Positions 21,501 through 36,500 of a stretch of DNA of 64,000 bases are shown piece after piece. Within the stretch, counting starts at the first letter, position 1. Each line of letters starts with the position of its first letter. The DNA is from Chaetoderma sp. LZ-2023a (Eukaryota > Mollusca > Caudofoveata > Chaetodermatida > Chaetodermatidae), in the NCBI GenBank assembly GCA_034401795.1, contig CM067367.1, positions 53,340,269 through 53,404,268 on the forward strand, given 5' to 3'. Under the pieces are notes generated by a model that ran no database searches, had not been told where the DNA came from, and was given only the letters and a program-made list of their open reading frames with translations. Both the position numbers and the translations under genes were made by a program.

Positions 21501-24500
21501 GGATCGTCTGTTCGACCATTGGGGGAAACCCAACACCGATTTGTTCGCTACGAAGAAGAATGCGAAGATGACGACGTACGTCTCTCCGATTCCAGATCCA
21601 AGCGCTTTCGCAACAGATGCGTTAGCTATCAGCTGGGGGGGGGAATGTATGCATACGCATTCCCTCCAGCAATCCTGATTCCAAAAGTTCTTCAGAAAAT
21701 CAGACAGGAGGAGTGCCAAGTGCTTCTGATCGCCCCGGATTGGCCAAGCCGATCATGGTATACGGATCTGCTGGACCTTCTGGTCTGCAATCCGGTTCCT
21801 CTGCCTCTGATGGATGACATTATCCTCCAGGGCAAGGCCCTTCACAACAATCCGTCAATGTTCCGATTGACTGCGTGGATGTTGTCAAGGAATCTAGAAT
21901 TAAGGAGGGCTTTTCTGAGCATGCAGCCATGTTTATGGCCAAAGCCAGGAGGGGGTCAACCTCCAGAGCATATAATTATAAAATCAACAGATTTGCAGAG
22001 TGGTGCTCAAAAAGATGTATTGATCCAATGGATTCATCTATTCAGGTAGTAGCTGATTTCCTCTGTCACCTGTATGATGCCTATAGCCTCAAGCCTAACT
22101 CTATTGCTGGTTATAAATCAGCTTTAATGACTGTTATCCCTTGCTTGGCTAATAGGGGGAGTGATGAAGTAAGTACATTAAATGTATTAATTAAAGGCAT
22201 GGGCAATCTAAGACCAAGGAATCCCCCGGTGATTCCTTCTTGGAGTTTATCGCTAGTGCTTCAGGTACTAGGTGATAAGCCTTTTGAACCACTTAGTTCC
22301 ATTTCTATGAAACTGTTAACTCTTAAAACTGTATTTTTAATTGCTGCGGCCTCGGCTAGGCGTAGGAGTGAAATTCATGCCTTATCAGCCGAGGACGACC
22401 GTTTTCTTTTTTCACGAGAGTGTTGATACTTACCTCCCTAGATACGGACCCGGCCTCTCCACCCCACAGAGGCTCGGTCTTCAGGCTCTTAATAGTTGCA
22501 TGTGTGTCAGCCAATAAATTAGTCAGAGGAAGTAGTAGTCGGCGCATGCGCGGTGGTGGGGCTGGCATGCGCCGGACTACCCTCTGTCTACCTGCCCAGT
22601 AGGGACACCTAACTGTTTTTATTCTGAGTGTTTATTGAGTGAACGCCGATATTTAGCAATATCAAAAGTATTAGGGAGGTAAGTATCAACTCTCTCGTGA
22701 AAAAAGAAATCCTAGATTTCGTTTATTCCATGTCATCTGCATCTAATATGTCTCATATTGGCCTATTCCATAAGATGACAATTTTCAATAAATACTTCCT
22801 GGCAATAAATCATTGATTATTTCAGTCTTCTAATGCCTGAGGTGACATTGTTTTTCAGCCATATTTACACCATCAGGCAACATTGATAATATGTAAAGAT
22901 TGTACAATTTTATTATAAATTGTGACTGTTGATTGACTGATTGAGATATAAATGCTACTCATGATATTGTATTGATTTGATCTAAGTTATGTCTCAATGT
23001 AGTATCTTGCTTTTAAGAAATACATTGGGCCTTCAATGTAGACTACTAATTTGTCTCATGATAACTACATGTAAGTTAATTGATTACGGCCATCGGTGCC
23101 TTTTGTAGATTCTACCTATTTCAGATAAACGCCTTACATACAACTAATTCCCCTTTCCAGAGTATCCATCTATCAATCTGACATCATATGATGTCATAAT
23201 TGGCTAAGCGGCGTATAGGATGATGTCATAATTATTGCATCATAAATTATTCTATTTGGCCGGTCTTTAACTCTTAATAGTCCGTCACGTTATACGAATT
23301 GTGTGTCTACTATTTAATAAACATGCTATTTAATATTTTGACGTTAATTTGACTGGATGCTATTGCTGCGATGATAGGCAGCAACAGCAATCAGTCAAAT
23401 TAGTTCCAAAATATTCAATAGCCTACTTGTATAGTTTTCTGGAAATTGATAGTCAGGGAGTTCAGAGATCGATCCCAACGCGAGCAAGGTGTGGGTGGAG
23501 CTTAGCTAGAGATTGGCGGGGCATAGCTAAAAATGGAAACATCCATTGTAATTATAGGTGGTGAGCTAATGTGTGATAATTACCATCTATGAAATTTCTG
23601 TTTTCTCCTGCCTGTGTTAAAGTGACACCATGTTTTGGTTCCAAAATATACTACTTTAATGGTCAAATTTAGTCAAGAAAATCAAAATAGTTGTTAATTA
23701 AATGTCCATTTGCAGGCCAAGAGAAGACTAGTTTTGGAAATTTATCACTGGAATGACTGGCTCGGTTATTGAGCCAGTCATTCCAGTGATAAATTTTTTT
23801 AAATAGTCTTCTCTTGGCTTGCAAATGGCCATTCCTCAAGACCACTGCGGAGGCCAGTTTCGCCCGGCTTGACCATTAAAGGGCTAATGTGGTGAATATT
23901 GTTAACTATATATACAACATATCTACTCAAAGACTGCATTCAGGAGGTATTGCCTGCGATAACTAAAATAATTAACATGTCAATGGAAAAGGGTACTGTG
24001 CCGGACGATTTTAAAACCGCAAATGTGATGCCTTTATTAAAGAAACCGTCGTTGGATCCAAATATGCTGTCTAACTATCGCCCAGTGTCCAACCTCCCCT
24101 ATGTCTCAAAACTCCTAGAAAAGTCGTAGCTAATCATCTTAACAACCATTTGGAAGTAAACAATCTGCTTGAACCATATCAGAGCGCATACCGAAAGCTT
24201 CACAGCACCGAGACGGCACTAGTTCGTGTGCAAAATGACATTTTGTGTTCAATGGACGAACGTATGTGTGTGATATTGGTGTTACTAGACTTATCGGCCG
24301 CATTCGACACCATCGATCATACAATTATGTTGTCGCGTCTACAGGAACTGGGCCTTGCCGGCACTGTCCTTTCTTGGTTCGAGTCCTATCTCAAATGTCG
24401 CCGTCAAACTGTCATCATAAACAACTCCAAATCATCCGATGGTACATTGACTTCCGGTGTGCCTCAAGGATCCGTTTTGGGGCCCCTGCTATTTACAATA

Positions 24501-27500
24501 TATACATCACCACTTGGTCGATTACTGCAAAAGCACGGAGTTGAGTATCATTTCTACGCTGATGACACGCAGCTATATATAGCCTTCCGCCCAAATAGTC
24601 AATTTGATGCTCATGAGAAATTAGAACTTTGCATTCGCGATGTAAAACTCTGGATGCTTAACAATTTTCTACAGCTAAACGATAAAAAAACTGAAATACT
24701 GCTTATCTCGTCACGGCAACTCCGACCAAAACTTGACATAGAGCATCTTCAAATTGGTGACGAAAACATTTCTTTTAACTCTAGTGCAAGGAACATTGGT
24801 GTCATATTCGATGACTCGATGTCCATGAACAAACATGTTATGTCCCTCTGTCAATCGCTATTTTTCACATTCAGAAACATTAACAAAATTAGAAAATTAC
24901 TGACAGCAGATGCCACTAAGACCCTCATTCACGCCTCTATAACATCCAAATTAGACTATGGAAATGCATTGCTAGCAGGAATTACATCAGAGCAGATACA
25001 ACGTCTCCAGAGGGTGCAGAACACGGCAGCACGGATAATAACACGAACCAAGCGAACAGACCACATAACACCAGTACTCAAACAACTCCATTGGCTTCCT
25101 GTGAGAGAGCGCATACAGTATAAAATCGTGCTTCTCGTTTACAAATGTTTACATGGACTAGCCCCACAGTATCTATCTACTTTAATTACAAAGAGAATTG
25201 CACCTCGGTCCCTAAGATCAAGTGATCAGACATTATGTGTGGTCCCGTCTACTAATTTAGTTGTTGGACAGCGTGCATTTTCGAACTCCGGTCCAAGACT
25301 TTGGAATAATCTACCTGCCCATATCCGAAACTGTCACAAAATTGAGCCTTTTAAATCTAGCCTAAAAACGTATCTTTTTCATCTTTAAAATTTGTAAAGC
25401 GCCTTTGAGCGATTACTTTCGGAATTGGCGCTCTAGAAATATTTACATACATACATACAACTATATTATGATATTGTTTTGCAGCTGTACTGTCTGTTGG
25501 TGATGTTCAGAGTGAGGGAACAGTGCGGCTTGTAGATGATGTCAAGAGACTACAGATGGAGCTGACAGACTTGCAGGACAAGCTGAATCAGTGTCAACAG
25601 GAACACGATGACAGAGAAAACAATCTTCAGGCCACGATTGATGAACTACGCAAGGAGAAGCATGATCTCAAGCAACAGATTGTTAAACTACAAAGTCATG
25701 TCCAGGTGTGATCTCAACTCTTGTCCTGCAGTCAAGGTCATATTCCTAGATTCAATTATCAACTTTAGTCCTACCTACCTATAAACTGTCGCTCTGAGCT
25801 TAAGTGGATTTAAAAAAAATATCAGCTCTATGCTAAGTCATCAATGAAAGAGATTTGATTTTTAATGTGAAACTTCAATATATTCCCCAGTCTGTGGAAG
25901 CCATAATTGCATGACATTTCAATCAAGCGATATAGACATCATTGTGGCCGATATAAGAGTACTGGCTCAGATATAAGAGTAGGCGGGTATATTATATTCT
26001 CACCATATGGAATAAAGCTGAAGACAATGTATAGTTTTCAAATTAATATCAGTGTGGGAGGTTTATGCTACACGTAAGCAATTTACATTACCATACCGTA
26101 ATATTGTGAGAAATCATGGAATTTGCTTTGAAGAAGTCTTGTCAAAGAGGTAATTAGCGTTGTTCCGATTAATCGATTTGATCGATGCTTGGTTGGGTTG
26201 GTTTGCATGTTCAACCAACCGATCGATCATGATTTCAGAAATCAATTTTGGTTGTTTATAAATTGACTTTATTAATATAGTTTAACTGGTCAAGCTAGAA
26301 AATGAATACATTTTGGAAAAGAGTTTAAATTTAATTGTTACAACTATATAGTATTACTCTGTCTAAGACATTAATTCTTCCAGCACTGAAATAGTATGTT
26401 AATTTCAAAGCAACCATACCAATAATATGTTGAATATTTTGAAACTTTTTTGACTGGAAGCTGTTGCTGCCTAAGGCAGCAACAGTTTCCAGTCAAATTA
26501 GTTTCAAAATATTCAACAGATTATTTTTTTAATTATTAAGAATCGATCACACCTGCGACTTGGTTTGAATGGGTAATTATCCTTGAGCTATAATTACTGC
26601 ATTCAAAATGGATAAAAAATGAGACCCTGTTATGATCAATCATTAATTGATCATCGGTTAGTATATAAAACCAATCATCGATCACAAAAATAGTACCAAT
26701 TCCCAACACTAGAGGTAATACACCACTTAGATGTACATGTTCTCTGATCCTGTTATATCGCATATACTTATTTTTGTACTAATTTATGTTCAGTCTCCTA
26801 GATCTGGTCAGAGCACTACAGATAATGAGAAACAGCTGGAGAAATTACAGCTTGAGAATGACTCTTTAGTTCATCAGCTAGTGGATCTGAAGAAAGAGAA
26901 AGCTGGACAGCGCATTAATCAAGGAAGTAAAGTTACAGAAGTAAGACATCTCATATTAATTATATATACACACGCGCGCGCATAGCGAGGGTATTATATT
27001 TTTTGTCCCATTTGATCGTCTGTACATCCTTAAAATCTTGTCGCTGCAACTCCTACAGTTTGAGAATTGTTTGAAACTTGACAGGATGAATGTACACCAC
27101 ACAAACATGTACTAATGTTAATCTTGTCATCAGTCTATCTAGTCATTCTGTAGCTACGTCCCTACATCCCAAAAATCTTGTTGCAACTCCTACAGTTTGA
27201 GAAAAAATTGTTTGAAACCTGACAGGATGATTGTACACCAATGGAAATGTCGATCTGGCAGTCTGGAGAAATCTGTTTTTGAAAATTTGCCATTCCAGCA
27301 TTAAATTTTCAAAAATAGATTTCTCTAGGCTGGCAGATCGACATTTCTCAAGACCACTCCATAAGCTGCTTTTTATCGACTACCATTAAAGGGTTAATAT
27401 AGTGTTGTGTACAACAAAATCTATATTAAACAACTATCTTATACCAAGCAATTGGTTTGTATAGACATATGCTTTCCTAATACAAGTGTGACTTACTATT

Positions 27501-30500
27501 GCATGTACATTTTGAAGCCAAAAATGGTGATTCTTTAACCCTTTCATGCCAAAACCCGCCTCTACAGTCGTCTTGAGGAATGTCCCTTTGTAGGCCAAGA
27601 GAAGACTTTGAAAATGTACCATTGGAATTACTGGCTAGGTAACTGAGCCAGTCATTCCAGTATTAAATTTTCAGAAATAGCCTAGAAATGGGCATTTAAT
27701 AAACAAATATTTTAATATTCTTGACTAAAGCTAAACATTAATGGGTTAAGCCAGGTGCATGTTTGACCACCTGTTGTTAAAAACCTGGCTCCAAACAGGT
27801 GATCTGTCGAGCAGGTTTAACTACATGTGATTATAATCACATTATTACCCTCGCGCAGTAAGAAGAAGAGGCTATTGCAATTGGGTCTGTGGCCGGCCGT
27901 GTGTCTTGAACTATATCTAAAAAAACTACTGATCCGATTTTGCTCAAATTTTAATACAACGAAGGAACTTGCCATACAAGAGGATATCCGGACTTTGATC
28001 GTGTTCCCGATAAAAGGACCTGGATGCAGATCGGATCTCATTCTTGTTCTGTGAATATCTCAGAAACTACTGGTCTGATAAATGTATGGCACAAATTTTA
28101 AGGGTGTGATCATGCACTAGGATTTAACAACTTAGGCTGTGATCCAAGAAAATCCACCAAATATCTGACAATGTTGAAAAAATCCAGATAGTCTGAAAAA
28201 CATCCAGAAAATCTGAAAACTGTTTGCAATGTGACAATAATCTGAGGCTCTCTGATTTCCCGTGTTTACATTTCTGATGCTCACTTTTGTGCAAACCTCT
28301 AGGAGCAGATGGAGCTGATGAGTGGCTCCCTTCAAGAGCAAATGTCAACTTTGCAAGCAGATGTAGACCACAAATTACAGGAACTGGTAGTCATGGAAAC
28401 AAAGTATAACGAAGAACGTCTGCGACTGTCACTCGATAATCAACAATTGTCTAAGGCTGTCCGAGACTTGAAGGCTCAGATTATGGAGTTACAAGCTAGA
28501 TCACCTGAGGTATGTCTGCTTATTTTAGAAATTAATTTTGTCATATCACAGTTAACCTTAGTTAAGAGCGTCTCAGCTACTCCTCGTATTTACTTCAGAA
28601 ACAAATGCGTCATGCTGCTTTGAACTTCAGAAACAAATGCATCATGTCGTTTTGATGGAGAGACAGACATACTGACTTATCTCTGTTGTAATCTGGAGCT
28701 AAAAATATAAATACTCACTTAAAGTCAACATATGTCACTTGTTAACTGACATCAAAATCAACTGATTTAACCATTTAACACTTATATCAGCCAAAAACAC
28801 TTCTGCAGTGGTCTTGAGAAATGTCCACTTGCAGACTAAGAGAAGACTATTTTTTTTAATTTACCACTGGCATGACTGCGATGACTGGCTCAGTAACCGA
28901 GCCAGTCATTCAAGTGGTAAATTTTCAAAGATAGTCTTTTCTTGGTCTGCAAATGAACATTTTCTATGAGAAAATTGATATTTTCTTGAACAAATTCGAG
29001 TCTTAAAGGGTTAACTCCATCACAAATGTGGCAAGGGTCTGAAAGTAAGTGTCTGAAATGTATGTCTTTGGTGAATTAAAAATTTAATAACGCTTCTGTT
29101 GAACATTTTGAAACTAGTTTGACTGGGAGATATTTCTGGCATAGCTAGCAACAGCTACCAGTCAAATTAGTTTCAAAAGATTTCTCATCAGCTTAGATGT
29201 ATAGCTACTGTGAAATTGGGATTCTTGAACATGGTTCAATGTGTTAAAATTGATACAAACACACATACAAAGTGGGCTTTGCTAAACTAGAAATGAATGG
29301 GGCCATATCTAGAAATGGAATGTCCTATTAGCTTTCGTTGGAGTAAGAGTCTGCATGATTTATGCATATTATTGGACACTGATGTTGTAGTAGTACCATG
29401 AATGGATGAAATTATTCACTCGCAACATTTCTATCCTATTTGATGGAATTTATTTAAAACACTGGATTTATGCCTCGAAAATTATCATTTCTATCTTAAA
29501 ATCGAAGTAAAATTTAGGCAAACAGAGTCACGGAATTATTGTTTGAAGAATACACCTGGCCTATGCAATACCATACATACCATAACCAATGTGATACAAT
29601 ACCATGCCAGCACAATAACAATAGAAATGTTGCACCATCACTGCGTATGACGAGTGAAGTGCGGGACAAAAAAGGGATTGACATGTGGGATGTGACCTTC
29701 CCAGCCAAAAATGGTTTCTGTAGTGGGCTTGGAAAATTTCCATTTGCAGACCAACAGAAGACTATCTTTGAAAATTTACCACTAGATTGACTTGCTTGAT
29801 AACCGAGTCAGTCATTACTGTGGTAAATTTTCAAAAATTGTCTCTTGATCTGCAAATGTACATTTTTTATGAGAAAATTGAAATTTCGTTGACCATTTTT
29901 GAGAGGTAAATGGTTAAGATCAATATTAATGTGCGCTCTAACTAAGCAATTAGGAATGTAATGTTTTTATTCTGACGCAATAAACTCTTAACAGTTAAAT
30001 ACCAATATCTCATTGATAATCTCTTTACAAAGGTGAGTGTCCCCTCTATGAGGCAGATGACCTCTCGAGCAGGACTTAAAATAATCTTAGAATAGTTTAT
30101 GTTTTGTCTCAGGTGGTGACTCGGATTCAGAAAGTACCAGTTGAGAATGAGAAGACGTGGCACAGCTTTCAAGCAGCACAAACACAGAATGCACACTTAG
30201 AGCAGCAAGTTTCAAACTTAGAACAGCAACTGTCAGTCGCTAACACAATTAATGCCAAGTTAGAGGGCCAGGTAGTTTGCCACACAATAATTACATCCTA
30301 CCTGACAGCAGAACTATTCCCTTTCCCCTTCTATTTCTTCTTCCTCGGTTTCAACAGGAATCCCTTGCAACATGTAGTGTTTGGAATCCTGATGTCTTCT
30401 GTCAGACTGTGGAGTGGAATTGGTTTCTCAGTCAATCATATGACATCATAATCAACTATGTCACATGTAGGCTGACATCATAATCAATTACATACATCAT

Positions 30501-33500
30501 GAATGATGAGATTTAATCCGTCTTAAACACCTAATAGTCCTTCAAGTTGTACAAATTGTATGTCTACTATGTAATAAACATTCAGTCAAATTAGTTTCAA
30601 AATTATTCAACAGCTCACATGTAAAGTTTTCAGGAAATGAAGATTCAAAGAGTACAGGGATCAATCGATTCCATCATGGGCGAAGCATGGGTGGAGTTTA
30701 GCTAGATTGGCAGGGCATGGCTAAAACTTGATTCCTCCATTCTACTTGACTGTGTCGATAACTACTTTTCACATCAAGAGTATACTTACCTCCCTAATAC
30801 TTTTGATATTGCTAAATATTGGCTTTCACTCAATAAAACACTCAGATTAAAAACAGTTAGGTGCCCCTACTGGGCAGGTAGTCAGAGGTAGTCCGGCGGA
30901 TGCCAGCCCCACCACCGCGCATGCGCCGACTACTACTTCCTCTTTGCTAATTTATTGGCAAGGAGAACACATGTGCTTGTTAGCTATCTGCAAGTTTCAC
31001 GAGTTTATCAGGTGATTTCAATGATATTCTAGCGAGTTTTTTCCCCGCTGTAATGTGTTTCCGGGACTCGCGCTTACCGTGATTAGCGCCTGTTTGAGTT
31101 GGTTTTTTCCAACATGGTGCTTTATAAGTCTAATTTCTCTTTGTGTTTATGTCCACAGGTATGGATTTGCATTATTAGTGGACATCTCAGCACAGGAGGG
31201 TTTGTTTTTCTCCACCACGGTTCCATTTCCTACTAATACTGTTAGGTTATCTAACCAAAAAGTCTATGTTCAGTGAGTTGGAGGCTTACTATAAAGGTCT
31301 TCTCACTTTGCCCTCTTGATCCAATTCCTTCCCCAAGGTGGAGAAAGGTGAAGAGGCGTAGTCTTGGTGGAGTGCTCCAGTGCATCACGGTGGATGGTTT
31401 GTCTATACAAGGTGTCAGGTATATGATTAATGATATGAGGTAATATGAATTATTTGAAAAAATAATGACTGATTTTTTACCATTTTTTATCATTCTGTAT
31501 CTGATGATGTGTAGTCTGAATATCCTTTGGAGGATGTTCTAGTTATGAATACAATTCGTCCTTGCACTTGGATGCTTGTTGCGGACCGATTAATTTCTGT
31601 TAAGGGATTGATGACGTCATAATCGGCCTTGCGCTTTATTAACAATTAAAGTTTTGTCCAACGCTGGTTTCTTCTTGATTAGTGATCTTTATGATCCTGT
31701 CCCTCTCTTTTAGTTGGTTTTGAGTTTCTTCTAACCGTAACTAACTTGCTCATTGTCCTCGTCCTTTGTCCTGTTTCAGAGACCTGGTTGCCCGTCCTGT
31801 GGTCGATTTCTGAAAGATAGATTTGCGCCACATTTGTGTTTTAGCTGCAGTCCCTGTGGACCGTTGCTAAAATGCGATGTATGTAAGCAGTGGGGGGTGA
31901 GCTAATGGTTGATTTTTTATCGTTACAGGCGAGGGAGAAGGTGATGGAAGAAGAGAGGAAGGCGAAGAAGGAGGGTGGTAAGAAGGGTAAGAGGAAGGCC
32001 TCATCCGCGGTGGATATGGAGGCCTTCCGGTCCGAAATGTTGGGAGAGATGCAGAGGACAATAAAGGATTTGGTCCCAGAGTTGCTTCGCAGCATGCTGC
32101 CTGGGCCAGGTCCTTTGTTGTCCTCAGCATCTGCTTCGGAGCAGGTGATCCCCGCCTCTGAATCTGAGTTCCTTAGGTCCGGTCCGGTGTTCGATGTGGA
32201 TTCAGAGGTGGCCCCGTTGTTGGGGGCGGTCCACGACCCTGGCAGCAGGCTTGGTGCCGCGCCGAGGGGCCGTGGACAACGGTTGTTGCTGGGACCCGCG
32301 GTCTGCTCTTCAGACCCTGGGTATCCGCGCGCCGCGGGTGTCAAGTCCTCCTATGGCACCTTCCCTGGCCAGTCCGGGTTAGCTCTCTTTGCTGACCCGG
32401 GGTCTAATCTTTCTGGCCAGGAGGAAGAGGATTACCTGCTAGGGTCGCCGTCTGGGGACGTGGCCATGGAGTACGACGTCGGTGCACCCCTCGCGGGGAA
32501 TACAGGCGACGTGTTCCATGGTTCTACTCATGCAGGAGTAGAATTCACGGTCCAGAAGGTGACCCTGGGTGGTGCTGATGGCCACGGTTACCGCATACCT
32601 CGGCTTGCCGAGAGTATCACTGGTGCTGGCCAGGGCCGTGGTGGGGCGGTGTCTGCCCCGCGCTCTACTACGGCGCCGGCTCCTGGTCAAGCCAGGGAGT
32701 TTAGCATGCCGGTTCTTTCAGGCCCGCATGCTTTCCCTGGCTTGCCAGGGGTATCAGCATATCCGCCGTCGAGTTCAACTGCCTGCGCTCAGGAGGAAGA
32801 CGAAGGCCCTCGTCTAGTAGAGCGCTCGCAGTTAGCCACGGAGGAGGATTGGTCGGACGCTTGCCAGTGGCTGGTAAGCGTTCGGCCAGATCTGCCCGTG
32901 GAGCAGTCGGCAATCCAGCATGACCATAGGCCGTGGTTAGCTGGTAGGCCGACTGCCACCGCTATGCCATCTCTGCCGCTGGCTGAGCATGTCGTGGACA
33001 TGTTCGAGGCGGCGGAGACGTCCATTAAGACGAATGGGCGTCTCGCGAAGGCCCCTCGCGAGGTGGCTAGACGTTGCCGCATCGTGCCCCAGGATTACCA
33101 GCGGTACGGTGTGGTGCCTAAGCCTAGCGTGGATGATCGCGCGGCTTTGGGCGAAGATGCGCGGCCAGGCAACCGTTCTGACACGGGTGTCCTGTTCTCG
33201 AACGCGTTGCGTTCGGCGAATACCGCGCTACGTGATGCGGAGGAGAGTGGGAGAGCTTCGATTGCTGCTCTGTCCCACGTCTCCCAGCTGTTACAGGGGG
33301 TGGTAACAGCATCCGCTTCACGTCAGCCAAGCCCGGTAACAGTCCAGAGAGCCATCCAGGATGGTATCAACCTGGCTCTGGACTGTTTGACGCGGGCGGT
33401 GACCAGGAGTGTCCGGGCGAGGCGCACGTTTGCCCTTGACAATCTGTGCCCGTCCCAGGACCTGTATAATAGGCTACTGCGAACGCCTATGACAGGTCCT

Positions 33501-36500
33501 GGTCTCTTTGGAGGTGAGGGATGTAGGCACCTCCAGGAGACGGTGACTCTGGTCAACAACCAGAGGGCGCTGCGTGAGCAGTTTGAGGTGCTCTGGCGGG
33601 AGCGCGTTCGCGTATCGTCCCCTGCAGGCTCGAGGTGGCGCTGGCCAGGTCAGAGGCCAGACACCATCGCAGCGCCGGCCTAGGCCGCGTGCGATTCGGC
33701 CAGCAGCGAGTGGGGCGCAGGCTCCCCAGGCGCAGCCAGCCAGGCAGCAACCGTGGTGCGCGCGGTGCTGGGCGGGGCGCGCGGGGATCTGGTCGCGGTA
33801 ATCGGGCCTGATGGGCCGGTTACCGTAGTGGGAACCACTCCGGTGTTTCAGGCCGAGAAGACAGTGCCACTCTCTCACTCCTTATGTCCACCTCTCTCCC
33901 TAGGTGGACCGGTGGTCGGCCACTTGATAGAGTGGAAGCGGTTGACTCAGGACCGTTTAGTCTTGCGATGGCTTTCAGTCGGGTATCGTCCCGATTGGAT
34001 AACAGGCCCGCCATCGAGACTGTCTCTCGTGCCGATCTGGACTCCGATTCCGAGGGATCCAGATCAAAGGTTGTGTATAGAGGAGGAAATAAATTCCCTC
34101 ATACAAAAGGAAGCCATTCAGCCGGCGCAGAGGTGCCCGGGCTTCTATTCAACCCTGTTCTTAGTAACGAAAAACACCGGAGGGTGGAGGCCGATTCTCA
34201 ACCTCAAGCCATTGAACAAGTTCATAGAGACGCCCAGTTGGTGTTGGCGGGGTTAGAGCAAGGAATGTGGACAGCGTCAATAGATTTGAAGGATGCTTAT
34301 TTCCACATTCCCATAGAGAGGAGTTTCCGTCGCTTCCTGAGATTTGCATTCCAGGGCAGACAGTGGGAATTCAGGGTATTACCCTTCGGGATTTCCACGG
34401 CTCCTCGGGTCTTCACCCGTGTGGTTCTCGCGATCACTGCATACCTCCGCAGGAGAAGCATAGCAGTCCACACGTACATAGACGACTGGCTGTTGAAAGC
34501 ACACACCCGGGAAACGTTATCGGCCAATCTGGAGATTGTTTTGAAAACTCTCACGGACTTGGGCTGGATAGTCAATTTCCAAAAATCAGAGCTAACTCCA
34601 TCCCAGAAGTTTGTTTACCTGGGCATGTTCTTCGATCTCGAGTCGGGATATGTTTATCCCACTGAGGAGAGGGTTCAAAGACTCATCTCAGTAATACAGT
34701 CGGTGTGCGACAGTCGTCATGTCCTGGCACGGGTTTACTTGAGAATGCTGGGGTTGATGGTTTCATTGGAACCAGTCATTCCGTAGGCCGCCTTGCGCAG
34801 GCGCCCGATCCAGTTGTTTCACACAGTGACACAGTGGACCCAGAGTTCAGGTTCGCTGGACTCGAATGTGTCAGTGTTGGCGCCTCTGATTCACCACCTG
34901 CAATGGTGGTTGAATACAGAGAATCTCTTGCCGGGGGTTTTGCCAACCCCTCCCCACCCTCACGTGACTGTGTATACAGATGCATCGATGGAGGGGTGGG
35001 GAGCTTGTCTGGAAGAGTCCACAATATCAGGGCTTTGGGATCTGGATCAGTCCAAGGAACATATCAATCTACTAGAGCTAAGAGCAGTAGTCCTGGGCCT
35101 GGAACATTTCTTACAGAAAGTTCAGGGCAAGATTGTTCTAATTCGTTCAGACAACTCAACAGTAGTGACTTACATAAACCTCCAGGGCGGAACGAAGTCG
35201 CCCAGTCTCTGTATGATGACATGGAAACTGCTTTGTTGGTGCCTAGATCATGGGATCACCTTGAAGGCAGTTCATATTCCGGGAAGGCTAAATCTGCTAG
35301 CAGACTCATTGAGCCGAAGGATGAGTGTTTTACCCACGGAATGGCAACTAAATCAATGTGTGGCAGATCGTCTGTTCGACCATTGGGGGAAGCCCAACAT
35401 CGATTTGTTCGCAACGAAGAAGAATGCAAAGTTGACGACGTACGTCTCTCCGATTCCAGACCCAAGCGCTTTCGCAACAGATGCGTTAGCTATCAGCTGG
35501 GCGGGAATGTATGCATACGCATTCCCTCCAGCAATCCTGATTCCAAAGGTGCTTCAGAAAATCAGGCAGCAGGAGTGCCAAGTGCTTCTGATCGCCCCGG
35601 ATTGGCCAAGCCGATCGTGGTATACGGATCTGCTGGACCTTCTGGTCTGCAATCCGGTTCCGCTGCCTCTGATGGACGACCTTATCTTCCAGGGCAAGGT
35701 CCTTCACGACAATCCGTCAATGTTCCGATTGACTGCGTGGATGTTGTCAAGGAATCTAGAATTAAGGAGGGCTTTTCTGAGCAAGCGGCCATATTTATGG
35801 CCAAAGCCAGGAGGGGGTCAACCTCCAGAGCATATAATTATAAAATCAACAGATTTGCAGAGTGGTGCTCAAAAAGATGTATTGATCCAATGGACTCATC
35901 TATTCAGGTAGTGGCTGATTTCCTCTGTCACCTATATGATGCCTATAGCCTCAAGCCTAACTCTATTGCTGGTTACAAATCAGCATTAATGACTGTTATT
36001 CCTTGCTTGGCTAATAGGGGGAGTGATGAAGTAAGTACATTAAATGTATTAATTAAAGGCATGGTCAATCTAAGACCAAGGAATCCACCACTGATTCCAG
36101 TCTGGAGTTTATCCCTGGTGCTTCAGGTACTAGGAGATAAGCCTTTTGAACCACTTAGTTCCATTTCTATGAAAATGTTAACGCTTAAAACTGTATTTTT
36201 AATTGCTGCGGCCTCGGCAAGGCGTAGGAGTGAGATTCACGCCTTATCAGCCGAGGATGACCGTTTTGTGGTTACAGGGGAAGGCCTTAAGCTTCTACCT
36301 AGGATTAATTTCTTGGCTAAGAATCAGTCATTGAAATATCCAGGTCAACCTATTTTTTTGCCATCTTTAACTAGATATGATCCTAATGGTTGTCATATAT
36401 TGAACCCCATGGCAGGGCGTCTAAGGACACCATTTCCAGGTGGATTGTAGAATGTATTCAGTTTTGTCACAAATCCGCCACCGGGAGACAGGTTGATGTG

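Larger units (their letters stand above)
16992..22735 (+). mobile_element. DIRS-A retrotransposon copy A1 (internally deleted)
   Basis: It starts TTTCACTTCAAGACTATAC and ends CTAGATTTCGTTTA. Inverted terminal repeats, the pre-gag intron-like region, Gag and RT are present. Compared with A3 it lacks about 185 bp in RNase H (junction near 21434) and about 1 kb from mid-recombinase into the right half of the internal complementary region (junction near 22408). It therefore cannot move on its own. Confidence 0.9.
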
